This document shows, one piece after another, positions 1-10,038 of a DNA stretch of 19,236 bases (the stretch's first letter is position 1; every line of letters starts with the position of its first letter). The stretch is from JBKPRX01 sp046734795 (GTDB lineage Bacteria; Actinomycetota; Thermoleophilia; Gaiellales; Gaiellaceae). Location: assembly GCA_046734795.1 (NCBI GenBank), contig JBKPRX010000148.1:1-19236 (forward strand), written 5' to 3'. The notes below the pieces were generated by a model. That model saw only the letters and a program-made list of their open reading frames with translations. It searched no databases and was not told the DNA's origin. A program made the position numbers and the translations under genes.

Positions 1-156
1 AAGCTCGAGGACACGATCAGCGGCTTCCGCGAGATCCTCGAAGGCAAGCACGACGATCTTCCGGAGCAGGCGTTCTACATGGTTGGGCCGATCGACCAGG
101 CGGTCGCGCGCGGACGCGAGCTCGCCGGCGAAGAGGCCGAGCCGGCGGCCGCGTAA
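1..156 (+). CDS. atpD: ATP synthase F1 beta subunit, 3' end only (partial)
   Basis: This is the C-terminal 51 codons of the catalytic beta subunit of F-type ATP synthase, a membrane-associated complex that makes ATP from the proton gradient. The window opens inside the gene. What is visible is the typical C-terminal helical end of beta, with FREILEGKHDDLPEQAFYMV followed by a short Ala/Glu-rich tail and a TAA stop. The Walker motifs and catalytic residues lie upstream, outside the window. The atpC start codon follows after only 2 nt, so the two are certainly co-transcribed as the end of the atp operon and probably translationally coupled. Identity is firm despite the short fragment because this tail is highly conserved. 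Confidence 0.95.
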   Translation, partial: KLEDTISGFREILEGKHDDLPEQAFYMVGPIDQAVARGRELAGEEAEPAAA

Positions 157-158
157 TC

Positions 159-602
159 GTGTCTGCGAACGAAGGTCGGCGAAGGCTAGAGGTCGCCGTC
201 GTCACGCCGGAGGGGTCGGCGTACGAGGGTGAGGCGGAGATGATCGTCGTGCCCGGCGAGGCCGGCGAGATCGGCGTTCTCGCGCGACATGCGCCGCTCG
301 TGGCGTTGCTGAAGGCGGGATCGACGCGCGTGCATTTGCGCTACGGCGAGGACGTGCTCGAGTTCGCGACCGGTCCCGGGTTCTTCCAGGTTCAGCAGGA
401 TCGCGCGATCGCGCTCGTCGACGACGCGGTCAAGGCGGACGAGATCGACAGCGACCGCGCGCGGCGACAGCTGGAGGAGGCTCGCGCTGAGCTCGAGCGG
501 GTCGAAAGCGGTGACTCGACCGCAGACCGGTGGCAGCTCGAGCAGCGGATCGCGCACGCCGAGAACCAGCTCGCAGTCTCCGGCGCGGATCCGAGCGGGT
601 AA
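159..602 (+). CDS. atpC: ATP synthase F1 epsilon subunit
   Basis: Epsilon subunit of F1, part of the central stalk that couples c-ring rotation to catalysis and can inhibit ATP hydrolysis. The product has 147 residues, slightly longer than the usual 130-140. The N-terminal beta-sandwich carries the family signature GEIGVLARHAPLVALLKAG at about residues 36-54. The C-terminal part (about residues 90-140) is a charged two-helix hairpin with many Glu and Arg, as expected for the inhibitory helices. The GTG start lies 2 nt after the atpD stop and has no clear Shine-Dalgarno, so translation probably depends on coupling with atpD. It is the last atp gene here. A GC-rich hairpin follows about 11 nt after the stop. 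Confidence 0.95.
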   Translation: MSANEGRRRLEVAVVTPEGSAYEGEAEMIVVPGEAGEIGVLARHAPLVALLKAGSTRVHLRYGEDVLEFATGPGFFQVQQDRAIALVDDAVKADEIDSDRARRQLEEARAELERVESGDSTADRWQLEQRIAHAENQLAVSGADPSG

Positions 603-613
603 AAGACGCCATC

Positions 614-630
614 CCCCACCCAGGGTGGGG
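614..630 (+). terminator. Possible terminator hairpin of the atp operon
   Basis: CCCCACC and GGTGGGG form a perfect 7-bp, almost all-GC stem around a CAG triloop, 11 nt after the atpC stop codon. No U-tract follows (the next bases are CCGCTCCCC), so it is not a canonical intrinsic terminator. Position and stability fit an actinobacterial U-less terminator or a 3'-end stabiliser of the atp mRNA. Confidence 0.45.
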
Positions 631-743
631 CCGCTCCCCACCGCCCTCAAGGCCGAGGCTACCGCCGAGGCATGCGCGCGTTCGTGCCGGCTTTGCACCA
701 ATTCTGTGACACCCGATCCCGAGGCGGCAGTGGCGACGACTGG

Positions 744-749
744 TAGCGT
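744..749 (+). promoter_or_regulatory. Possible metH -10 box (TAGCGT)
   Basis: TAGCGT fits the TANNNT form seen before other genes here. Transcription would start near 756, exactly where the CCCGG arm of the proposed leader pseudoknot begins, leaving a leader of about 100 nt before metH. There is no recognisable -35 element, so the call rests mainly on position. Confidence 0.25.
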
Positions 750-854
750 TGGCATCCCGGAAAGCTTTGAAGGCAGCTTGGCGACCGGGTTACCAAACGC
801 CTAAAGAGCCCCGCGGGCCGCCGGCTCGCGTCCTCTTCTAGGCGGGAACACAAC

Positions 855-4431
<3,577 letters not shown>

Positions 4432-4442
<11 letters not shown>

Positions 4443-5106
4443 GCCGGCTCGCGCTGCGTGGCTCATCGGCGTGACGGTTCTCGGCGCACTGGCCGTGGCT
4501 GCCGGAGTCGACGCACGGACGCCCAAGGACCCGAGGGCACGGCACACGCCGGCCGACATGGCCCTCGCGCGAGCGATCGTCGTCCACCCGGGTGACTTCC
4601 GGAAGGGCTGGGCGCCGAACAAGGCCGATTCGAGCGACGAGACATGCCTGAGCCGCCCCGACGAGTCGAAGCTCGTCGAGACCGGGCGCGCACACTCGCC
4701 GGACTTCCAGTACTCGGATCGGGTCAGCACGGTCAGCTCCGAGGCGCAGGTGTTCGCGACGGAGAGCGACGCGCTCACCGATTGGCGACTGAGCGCCGAT
4801 CTCGCCGCGCTGAAGAAATGCGCGCTCGAGGATCTTCGTTCACAGAGCGACCGGAGCTCGAAGTTCACACTCGTGTCGTTCGAACGGCTGCACGTGCCGC
4901 AGATTGCGCCGCGCGTCTTCGCGATCCGCGCCAAGATCCGCGTCTCCGGAAGCGCCGGCACTGGCACGTTCGTCACCGACGTGATCGCGGTTGGGTCCGG
5001 CCGTGCCGCTGGGGTCGTGACGTTCGTCACACCAGCTCCTCCGTTCAAGCTCGCCGATGAGCTGGGCCTCGCGCGAGCGGTGAGCGCGCGCCTTCCGCGG
5101 AGGTAA
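4432..5106 (+). CDS. Small secreted protein of unknown function
   Basis: I do not recognise this family. The chosen ATG at 4432 overlaps the end of metH by 11 nt and gives 224 residues. The open frame extends upstream to 4267, but that part runs inside metH and has no signal-like sequence. From the ATG the N-terminus is a good Sec signal peptide: a basic start (MTPRPARAAW), a hydrophobic core (LIGVTVLGALAVAA) and a polar region with a likely cleavage near residues 20-30. No lipobox cysteine is present. The mature part is a single soluble domain with two cysteines (in DETCLSRP and ALKKCALEDL) that could form a disulfide outside the cell. Small exported domains of this look (compare the PknH extracellular domain) occur in actinobacteria, but that comparison is a guess. 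The overlap implies co-expression with metH without implying a shared function. Confidence 0.75.
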
Positions 5107-5117
5107 CGGGGGCGGTA

Positions 5118-5131
5118 GACCCGATCGGGTC
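5118..5131. repeat. Perfect 14-bp palindrome between the metH operon and the LCP gene
   Basis: GACCCGATCGGGTC is a perfect palindrome starting 12 nt after the stop codon of the secreted-protein gene. As RNA it would give only a 5-bp stem with a GATC loop and no U-tract, so it is a weak terminator at best. As DNA it has the form of a dimeric operator site lying upstream of the proposed LCP promoter. Confidence 0.4.
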
Positions 5132-5170
5132 AGTCGACCCCAGGCAGCCGAACGCGACCGCCGACGCCGC

Positions 5171-5176
5171 TATCCT
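5171..5176 (+). promoter_or_regulatory. Candidate -10 box of the LCP gene (TATCCT)
   Basis: TATCCT lies in the 108-bp gap before the LCP gene and fits TANNNT. It puts transcription start near 5183-5184, the first base of the 18-bp palindrome that follows. No good -35 is visible about 17 nt upstream. Confidence 0.4.
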
Positions 5177-5183
5177 CCGGCGG

Positions 5184-5201
5184 CGGACGCTCGAGCGTCC
5201 G
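5184..5201 (+). repeat. Perfect 18-bp palindrome at the predicted 5' end of the LCP mRNA
   Basis: CGGACGCTCGAGCGTCCG is fully self-complementary. As RNA it forms a 7-bp GC-rich stem with a TCGA tetraloop, ending 13 nt before the ATG at 5215. It could be a 5'-terminal stabilising hairpin, a translation-control element or an operator overlapping the start point. No Shine-Dalgarno sequence is seen between it and the ATG. Confidence 0.55.
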
Positions 5202-5214
5202 ACCTCGTTTCTGC

Positions 5215-7182
5215 ATGCGGACGACGCTCAAGAGAGGCATGGGGCGGGTCGGCAACGGCTCCGCCAACGGCAACGGACGGGCAATCTTCCCGCCGTCGAC
5301 GCGCGCGCCGATGCGGCGCTACCGCATGCCGCCTCCGCCGCCGCCGAGAACTGCGTGGCAGACCGTCGGCTCGCTCTTCCGCTGGTTCGGGATTGCGCTC
5401 GTGATCGTCGTGGCCGGCCTTGCCGGCGGCGCGTATCTCTACGGGCACCAGACGCTGACGGCCTTCCAGGTCCACACGAAGGCTGCCAAGCAGGCGACGA
5501 AGAAGCTCGAGAAGGTCGAGAGTGCGAGTCAGCCTGCCGTGGCGATCGTGATCGGATACGACAAGCGGAAAGGTGCCGACGCGAGCACCGACACGACCTC
5601 TCGTTCCGACACGATCATGCTCGTCCGAGCAGATCCGCAGCGCGGTGCCGTGTCGCTTCTCTCATTTCCGCGCGACCTCGTCGTTCCGATCTACTGCGGA
5701 CACGGACCGACCGGCGCCGTCGACCGCATCAACACGGCGTGGACGACTTGCGGGCCCACGGGGACGGTCGCGACGGTTGCCGCGCTCACCGGCATCACAC
5801 CGAACTACCTGATCACCGTCGACTTCCACGGTTTCAAGCTGCTGGTGAACAAGCTGCACGGCGTCTACATGGACGTCGATCACCGCTACCTGAACACGCA
5901 GGGCGGTCCGTACGGCTACGCGAAGATCAACTTGCAGCCTGGCTACCAGAAGCTCGACGGCCAGGAAGCGCTCGACTTCGTCCGCTTCCGCCACACGGAC
6001 TCGGACCTCTACCGCCTCGCGCGCCAGCAGCTCTTCATCACCGCACTACGCGAGCGCATGTCGACGGGCTCGATCTTCAACGTCTTCAAGATCATCGGCG
6101 CGCTGAAGGGCAACGTCGAGATCGGCCAGGCGGGCGGCGAGACGGTTCCGGCGAAGACCGCGCTCTCGTATCTCGACTTCGCGCACGGTCTGCCGTCCGG
6201 CCAGTTCACTCGGGTCACGATCGACGGACTCACGGGCACAAACGAGCTCTCGGCGACGCAATCGTCCGTGGAGGAAGCGGCGCGCCAATTCCTCAACCCC
6301 GACGTGGACGCCGCGAAGAAGGCGCAGGCGGCCGCATTCGGTCGGAAGGCGAAGCTGAAGGGGCCGCCGCTCAAGCCGAGTCAGGTCTCCGTGCTCGTGC
6401 TGAACGGGACGACGATCGACGGGTTCGCGGCGAACACCTCGTACGGCCTCGCGCGTCTCGGCTACCGCACCGTCTCGCCTGCCGATGGGCGAGCCCAGAA
6501 CGCACCGAGCCAGCGGTACTACCAGACGCAGGTGTATTTCGATCCGCGGCAGCCGAAGGCGCGCTCAGCCGCGAAGCAGCTTCAGAAGCTGTTCCCGCAG
6601 TCGGTTGTCGGCCCGATCCCCCGCGATATCGCCCCGTACGAGGCTGCGTCCGGGAACCCGCTCGCGATCGTCGTGCTCGGGACGACCTTCGACGGCGAGC
6701 TCCGAGCCGCGCCGCCGCCGACCGACACGACGCCGAAGCACGAGCCCCCCGCGGTGACGAAGGCGCCGTGGGTGTCGTCGTCGCAGGTCCGCGACGCGCA
6801 GCGGCAGATCCGCCGGTTTCGCCTGATGGTGCCGACGGTGATCGAGCGCAGCTCGCGTCTCGCGCTGCTGTCCTCGGTCCGCCTCTACAAGCCCGCGCCG
6901 AAGCACGTCGCTCTCCGACTGACCTTCGTCACCGGGCCCGGCAACGTCTACTGGGGCATCGAGCAGACCGATTGGGACGACGCGCCCGTCCTCGAGCATC
7001 CGACGGTGAGCAAGGTGTTCCGCGGTCGCCGCTACGACTACTACTACAACGGCTCGCATCTGCACATGGTCGTCCTACGCACGCCGAAGGCGGGCTACTG
7101 GGTCGTCAACACGCTGCGCGACGAGCTCTCGAACGAGACGATGATCGCGATCGCACGTGGACTTCGGCCGGTTGGTCACTAA
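5215..7182 (+). CDS. LytR-CpsA-Psr (LCP) family cell-wall glycopolymer transferase with an extra C-terminal domain
   Basis: LCP proteins move glycopolymers from undecaprenyl-phosphate carriers onto peptidoglycan at the outer membrane face. The 655 residues show a Pro/Arg-rich cytoplasmic tail (1-48), one membrane helix (about 54-77), an LCP catalytic domain (about 107-285), a LytR_C domain (about 390-492, from VSVLVLNGT), a Pro/Thr-rich linker (about 498-518) and a further domain of about 135 residues (519-655). The catalytic domain keeps SRSDTIMLVRADP, SFPRDLVVP, DRINTAW and RFRHTDSDLYRLARQQ, so the phosphate-binding arginines and acidic residues are present. The last domain has conserved-looking YWGIEQTDWDDAPVL and SHLHMVVL stretches and is not part of a usual LCP protein. 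The ATG at 5215 is preferred. An in-frame ATG at 5239 has a purine-rich stretch upstream but only 1 nt away. ugd follows after 9 nt. Confidence 0.93.
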   Translation: MRTTLKRGMGRVGNGSANGNGRAIFPPSTRAPMRRYRMPPPPPPRTAWQTVGSLFRWFGIALVIVVAGLAGGAYLYGHQTLTAFQVHTKAAKQATKKLEKVESASQPAVAIVIGYDKRKGADASTDTTSRSDTIMLVRADPQRGAVSLLSFPRDLVVPIYCGHGPTGAVDRINTAWTTCGPTGTVATVAALTGITPNYLITVDFHGFKLLVNKLHGVYMDVDHRYLNTQGGPYGYAKINLQPGYQKLDGQEALDFVRFRHTDSDLYRLARQQLFITALRERMSTGSIFNVFKIIGALKGNVEIGQAGGETVPAKTALSYLDFAHGLPSGQFTRVTIDGLTGTNELSATQSSVEEAARQFLNPDVDAAKKAQAAAFGRKAKLKGPPLKPSQVSVLVLNGTTIDGFAANTSYGLARLGYRTVSPADGRAQNAPSQRYYQTQVYFDPRQPKARSAAKQLQKLFPQSVVGPIPRDIAPYEAASGNPLAIVVLGTTFDGELRAAPPPTDTTPKHEPPAVTKAPWVSSSQVRDAQRQIRRFRLMVPTVIERSSRLALLSSVRLYKPAPKHVALRLTFVTGPGNVYWGIEQTDWDDAPVLEHPTVSKVFRGRRYDYYYNGSHLHMVVLRTPKAGYWVVNTLRDELSNETMIAIARGLRPVGH

Positions 7183-7185
7183 CCT
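7180..7185 (+). promoter_or_regulatory. Candidate -10 box of ugd (TAACCT), overlapping the LCP stop codon
   Basis: TAACCT includes the TAA stop of the LCP gene and ends 6 nt before the ugd ATG. That spacing would put transcription start at or next to the start codon, giving a leaderless mRNA. TGGACT at 7158-7163 is a weak -35 candidate, 16 nt away. Confidence 0.5.
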
Positions 7186-7191
7186 AAGCCC

Positions 7192-8523
7192 ATGGCGCGA
7201 ATCGGCATCTTCGGCGCTGGTTACGTAGGGCTCGTCACCGGGGCCTGCTTCGCCGAGCTCGGGCACGACGTCGTCCTCCGCGACGTGGTTCCGGAGCGAA
7301 TCGAAGAGCTCCGCGCCGGCGTCGTGCCGATCTTCGAACCCGGTCTCGAGGACGTCATGGCGCGTAACGCCGACCGCCTCGCGTTCACGACGAACGTGCG
7401 CGACACGATTGACGGCGCAGAGTTCCTCTACGTCGCAGTCGGCACGCCGCCGACACACAGCGGCGACGCAGATCTCTCAGCCGTGTGGACGGTCGTCGAC
7501 GAGCTGGCGCACGTCGGCAGTGACGCGACGCTCGTCATGAAGAGCACGGTTCCCGTCGGCACCGGCGAGAAGGTCCGTGCTGCGCTCGATGCGCGCGGCC
7601 TTGCGAACGTGGGCTACGTGTCGAACCCGGAGTTCCTTGCGGAAGGCACCGCGCTGCACGACTTCATGCATCCCGACCGGATCGTGATCGGCTCGCTCGC
7701 CCCGGAGGACGGCGCTCGCGTCGAAGAGCTGCACGCGACCCTCGATGCGCCCGTCGTACACATGGATGTCGCCTCGGCGGAGATGGTGAAGCTCGCAGCG
7801 AACGCGTTTCTCGCGACACGCATCAGCTTTATCAACGAGATCGCCAACGTCTGTGAGCTCGTCGGCGCGGATGTGGAGTCGGTCGCGAAGGCGGTTGGGC
7901 TCGACCACCGACTCGGTCCGCACTTCCTGCGCGCGGGCATCGGCTACGGCGGCTCGTGCTTTCCGAAGGACGTCTCGTTCCTCAAGCTCCTCGCCGGAAA
8001 CAGCGGCTATCACTTCCATCTCGTCAACGCGGTGATCGAGGTGAACGAGCTGCAGCCGCGACGCGTGATCGCGAAGCTGCAGAAGCACCTCGGCAAGCTG
8101 CGCGGCACGACGGTCGCGCTACTCGGTGTGGCGTTCAAGCCGAATACCGACGACACGCGCGAGGCGCCGAGCCGCGTCATCGCAGCCCGGCTGATCGCCG
8201 AGGGTGCCGACGTGCGCGTTTGGGATCCGCATGCGGACGGCTCCACGATCCCCGGCGCGACGGTGTTCGACGAGGTGGTCGAAGCAGTCGCCGGCGCCGA
8301 CGCGGCTGTCGTCGTGACCGAGTGGCCACAGCTGCGAACGGAGCTGCCGACGGAGGCCGTGCGCGAGGCGATGGCTCGACCGGTGATCGTGGACGGACGG
8401 AACTTGCTCGACCCGGCACTCGTTCGCGCTACCGGCTTCGCCTACGAAGGGATCGGCCGCGCGAGCTCGCCGTTCGAGGGGCTCGCAGAGACGTCGGAGC
8501 CGCCGGCCCGAGAGCCCGCGTAG
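7192..8523 (+). CDS. ugd: UDP-glucose 6-dehydrogenase
   Basis: Cytoplasmic NAD-dependent enzyme that oxidises UDP-glucose to UDP-glucuronate, the acidic sugar donor for surface polysaccharides. The 443 residues match the usual family length. The N-terminal Rossmann motif is GAGYVG at residues 8-13. K200 sits in EMVKLAANAFLATRISFINE, and the catalytic cysteine is C256 in GIGYGGSCFPKDVSF. The C-terminal UDP-binding half contains GVAFKPNTDDTREAPS. UDP-mannose or UDP-N-acetyl-sugar dehydrogenases share these motifs, so the substrate is the most likely rather than proven. No Shine-Dalgarno precedes the ATG, but a TANNNT box lies 6 nt upstream. The gene sits 9 nt after the LCP gene and 4 nt before a nucleotidyltransferase, which fits a glycopolymer role. 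Confidence 0.93.
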   Translation: MARIGIFGAGYVGLVTGACFAELGHDVVLRDVVPERIEELRAGVVPIFEPGLEDVMARNADRLAFTTNVRDTIDGAEFLYVAVGTPPTHSGDADLSAVWTVVDELAHVGSDATLVMKSTVPVGTGEKVRAALDARGLANVGYVSNPEFLAEGTALHDFMHPDRIVIGSLAPEDGARVEELHATLDAPVVHMDVASAEMVKLAANAFLATRISFINEIANVCELVGADVESVAKAVGLDHRLGPHFLRAGIGYGGSCFPKDVSFLKLLAGNSGYHFHLVNAVIEVNELQPRRVIAKLQKHLGKLRGTTVALLGVAFKPNTDDTREAPSRVIAARLIAEGADVRVWDPHADGSTIPGATVFDEVVEAVAGADAAVVVTEWPQLRTELPTEAVREAMARPVIVDGRNLLDPALVRATGFAYEGIGRASSPFEGLAETSEPPAREPA

Positions 8524-8527
8524 CGCG

Positions 8528-9223
8528 ATGGAAGCGATCGTCCTCGCCGGCGGCAAGGCCGAGCGCTTAGGCGACGCGAGCGGAGGCAAGCCGAAGTCCC
8601 TCGTCGAGGTCGGCGGCCGGCCGCTCGTCGCCTACCAGATCCGCCGACTCGCAGCCGCGGGCGTCGACCGCGTCATCATCTCGTGCGTGCTCGGGCAGGG
8701 CGAGACGTTCGTCGACGAGCTCTCCGAGCTCGGGATCGAGGTCGTATGCGCCGAGGAGCCAGAGCGTCTCGGGCGTGGCGGTGGGATCAAGTTCGCGGCG
8801 CGGTCGCGGCACGAGTCGGGCGACGTGTTCGCGCTGAACGGCGACGAGCTCGTGGACGTCGACTTCGCCGCGCTGCTCGCGCGACACACGAGCACCGGCG
8901 CCGACGCGACGGTCGCCGTCGCGCGCCCGCGCTCGCCGTTCGGCATCGTCGAGCTCACAGACGACGACCTCGTCACGGGCTTCAGCGAGGGGGGGCCGAT
9001 CCCGTACTGGGTGAACTGCGGCATCTACGTCCTCTCCGATCGCGCGATCGAGCGCTTCCCCGAGCGAGGTGACCACGAGTCGACGACGTTCCCGGAGCTC
9101 GCGGCCGAGGGTCGGCTTCGCGCCTTCCGCCACGAGGGCGCATGGCTGACGGTGAACACGCCGAAAGAGCTGCGAACGGCGCGCGAGTACCTCGAAGCGC
9201 ACTCCGATTGGCTGGCTGTCTAG
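8528..9223 (+). CDS. Sugar-phosphate nucleotidyltransferase (NDP-sugar pyrophosphorylase)
   Basis: Member of the large family that joins a sugar 1-phosphate to an NTP, giving an NDP-sugar and pyrophosphate. The 231 residues form a single catalytic domain. The N-terminal nucleotide-binding loop is IVLAGGKAERLG (residues 4-15) followed by KPKSLVEVGGRPLV, and the metal-binding region is LNGDELVDVDF with D106. There is no C-terminal hexapeptide (acyltransferase) repeat, unlike GlmU or GlgC. The short form resembles the heptose-1-phosphate guanylyltransferase and mannose-1-phosphate guanylyltransferase subgroup, but the sugar and base cannot be read from the sequence. It follows ugd by 4 nt and precedes a mannose-6-phosphate-isomerase-like cupin, which makes a mannose-derived substrate attractive but unproven. 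Confidence 0.88.
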   Translation: MEAIVLAGGKAERLGDASGGKPKSLVEVGGRPLVAYQIRRLAAAGVDRVIISCVLGQGETFVDELSELGIEVVCAEEPERLGRGGGIKFAARSRHESGDVFALNGDELVDVDFAALLARHTSTGADATVAVARPRSPFGIVELTDDDLVTGFSEGGPIPYWVNCGIYVLSDRAIERFPERGDHESTTFPELAAEGRLRAFRHEGAWLTVNTPKELRTAREYLEAHSDWLAV

Positions 9224-9234
9224 CCCGTCCGAAC

Positions 9235-9240
9235 TACACT
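9235..9240 (+). promoter_or_regulatory. Candidate -10 box of the cupin gene (TACACT)
   Basis: TACACT lies in the short gap after the nucleotidyltransferase stop and ends 6 nt before the GTG start at 9247, consistent with a leaderless transcript. TTGGCT at 9208-9213 is 21 nt upstream, too far for a normal -35. Confidence 0.45.
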
Positions 9241-9246
9241 CGGCCG

Positions 9247-9657
9247 GTGAGCATCGACTCGCCGAACCTCGAGGGCCTCGACCGCTGGCGCACCGTCGCG
9301 CGGCGAGTCGAGAAGCCGTGGGGTTGGGAACTCATCTGGGCAGAAACCGACCTCTACGTCGGGAAGATCCTGTTTGTTCGCGCCGGCCATTCGCTGAGCC
9401 TCCAGTTCCACAACGTGAAGGACGAGAGCTGGTACGTCCAATCGGGGCGCGCCGAGCTCGAGCTCGGGGAAGCGGGCGACGCGGTCCTCAACACCGAGGT
9501 GATCGCTCCGGGCACCTGTTTCCGCTTCCAGCCGGGCACGCAGCATCGCGTCACCGCGCTCGAGGACACGACGATCTTGGAGGTCTCGACCCCGCATCTC
9601 GACGACGTGGTGAGGCTCGAGGACGAATACGGCCGCGCCGGCACGAGCGACCCGTAA
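9247..9657 (+). CDS. Cupin protein related to type II mannose-6-phosphate isomerase / mannose-1-P guanylyltransferase C-terminal domain
   Basis: A single-domain cupin of 136 residues. It begins with the family-typical RRVEKPWGWELIW (about residues 19-31), and the first cupin motif has H55 and E60 (LQFHNVKDESWYV). A second motif has H100 (PGTQHRVTA), giving plausible metal ligands. This is the pattern of the isomerase domain that interconverts fructose 6-phosphate and mannose 6-phosphate, although short stand-alone cupins of this type are often untested. The open frame extends back to 9142 inside the nucleotidyltransferase gene. I chose GTG 9247 because the core homology begins just after it and a TANNNT box stands 6 nt before it. 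Its neighbour is a sugar nucleotidyltransferase, and the two could act in sequence in NDP-sugar supply. Confidence 0.82.
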   Translation: MSIDSPNLEGLDRWRTVARRVEKPWGWELIWAETDLYVGKILFVRAGHSLSLQFHNVKDESWYVQSGRAELELGEAGDAVLNTEVIAPGTCFRFQPGTQHRVTALEDTTILEVSTPHLDDVVRLEDEYGRAGTSDP

Positions 9658-9678
9658 CCAACCTTGACACGATTGTGG

Positions 9679-9684
9679 TAGGGT
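9679..9684 (+). promoter_or_regulatory. Candidate -10 box of the MerR-type gene (TAGGGT)
   Basis: TAGGGT is a good actinobacterial -10 and ends 7 nt before the ATG at 9692, predicting a leaderless mRNA. A perfect TTGACA stands at 9664-9669, but only 9 nt separate the two, far less than the 16-19 nt of a normal promoter. The TTGACA may be chance or part of a protein-binding site. Confidence 0.5.
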
Positions 9685-9691
9685 CTCGGCC

Positions 9692-10018
9692 ATGGCGAGC
9701 GTCACCGTGGGCGAGGCAGCGAAGAGCACCGGCTGGTCGCCTCGAATGCTCCGCTACCTCGAGAGCGCCGGGCTCGTCGAGCCACGGCGAACTTCCGGCG
9801 GCTACCGCGTCTACGGGCTCCGCGAGCTGAACCAGCTCCGGTCGCTTCGCGAGCTGCGGCGGCGCTTCCGCGTCGAGCTGACGGAGCTGGCGTTCGCGGC
9901 GCGCTTGAGAAGAGACGCCGAGCTTCGGCGCGCCGTCGACGGCTGGCTCGCCGGCGCAGACGACCTCGCCTGGGTGGATTGGGAACAGCGAAAGCAAGAG
10001 CGGCTCCTCGCCGCCTGA
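9692..10018 (+). CDS. Small MerR-family (HspR-like size) transcriptional regulator
   Basis: The product has 108 residues. The N-terminal winged-helix DNA-binding domain is clear: VTVGEAAKSTGWSPRMLRYLESAGLV (about residues 4-29), with the MLRYLE turn typical of MerR proteins, followed by the wing RRTSGGYRVYGLRELNQL. The rest is a short charged helical part (about 50-108) that could dimerise. There is no cysteine, so it is not a metal or thiol sensor of the classical kind, and no effector domain is present. The size is near that of HspR. The adenosylhomocysteinase gene starts 20 nt after its stop with its own strong Shine-Dalgarno, so the two are probably one operon. A role in regulating the methyl cycle is inferred from position only. 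Confidence 0.85.
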   Translation: MASVTVGEAAKSTGWSPRMLRYLESAGLVEPRRTSGGYRVYGLRELNQLRSLRELRRRFRVELTELAFAARLRRDAELRRAVDGWLAGADDLAWVDWEQRKQERLLAA

Positions 10019-10026
10019 CCTCGACT

Positions 10027-10034
10027 GGGAAGGA
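10027..10034 (+). promoter_or_regulatory. Strong Shine-Dalgarno site deciding the ahcY start
   Basis: GGGAAGGA lies 4 nt before the ATG at 10039. It is the best ribosome binding site in the window and contrasts with the mostly SD-less neighbours. It supports ATG 10039 over the upstream start at 9979 within merR. Confidence 0.7.
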
Positions 10035-10038
10035 CTCG

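Larger units (their letters stand above)
603..854 (+). other. Gene-free leader region upstream of metH, no known riboswitch recognised
   Basis: This is the longest non-coding stretch in the window. After the atpC hairpin I see no convincing reading frame. The only -10-like box is TAGCGT at 744-749, without a clear -35. Downstream the sequence can fold: AGGC 771-774 pairs GCCT 799-802, TTGG 778-781 pairs CCAA 793-796, and the enclosed loop contains CCGGG (785-789), complementary to CCCGG at 756-760. A further GAGCC/GGCTC hairpin spans 806-827. I could not match the consensus cores of cobalamin, SAM-I, SAM-IV or SAH riboswitches. It may be an undescribed cis-regulatory RNA or simply a GC-rich spacer. 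Confidence 0.4.

Noticed and set aside
603..854. A known cobalamin or SAM/SAH riboswitch before metH
   Set aside because: I looked for the cobalamin B12-box and GCCACTG core, the SAM-I/SAM-IV cores and the SAH core and found none in the correct order. A GCCACTG-like string exists only on the opposite strand and out of order.
9142..9246. Upstream ATG start of the cupin inside the nucleotidyltransferase gene
   Set aside because: It would overlap the neighbour by 82 nt with an Arg/Ala-rich peptide typical of out-of-frame GC-rich translation. GTG 9247 has a promoter-like box and fits the fold.
9664..9684. TTGACA plus TAGGGT as a standard promoter
   Set aside because: The 9-nt spacer is far too short. 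Only the -10 box is kept as a promoter element.
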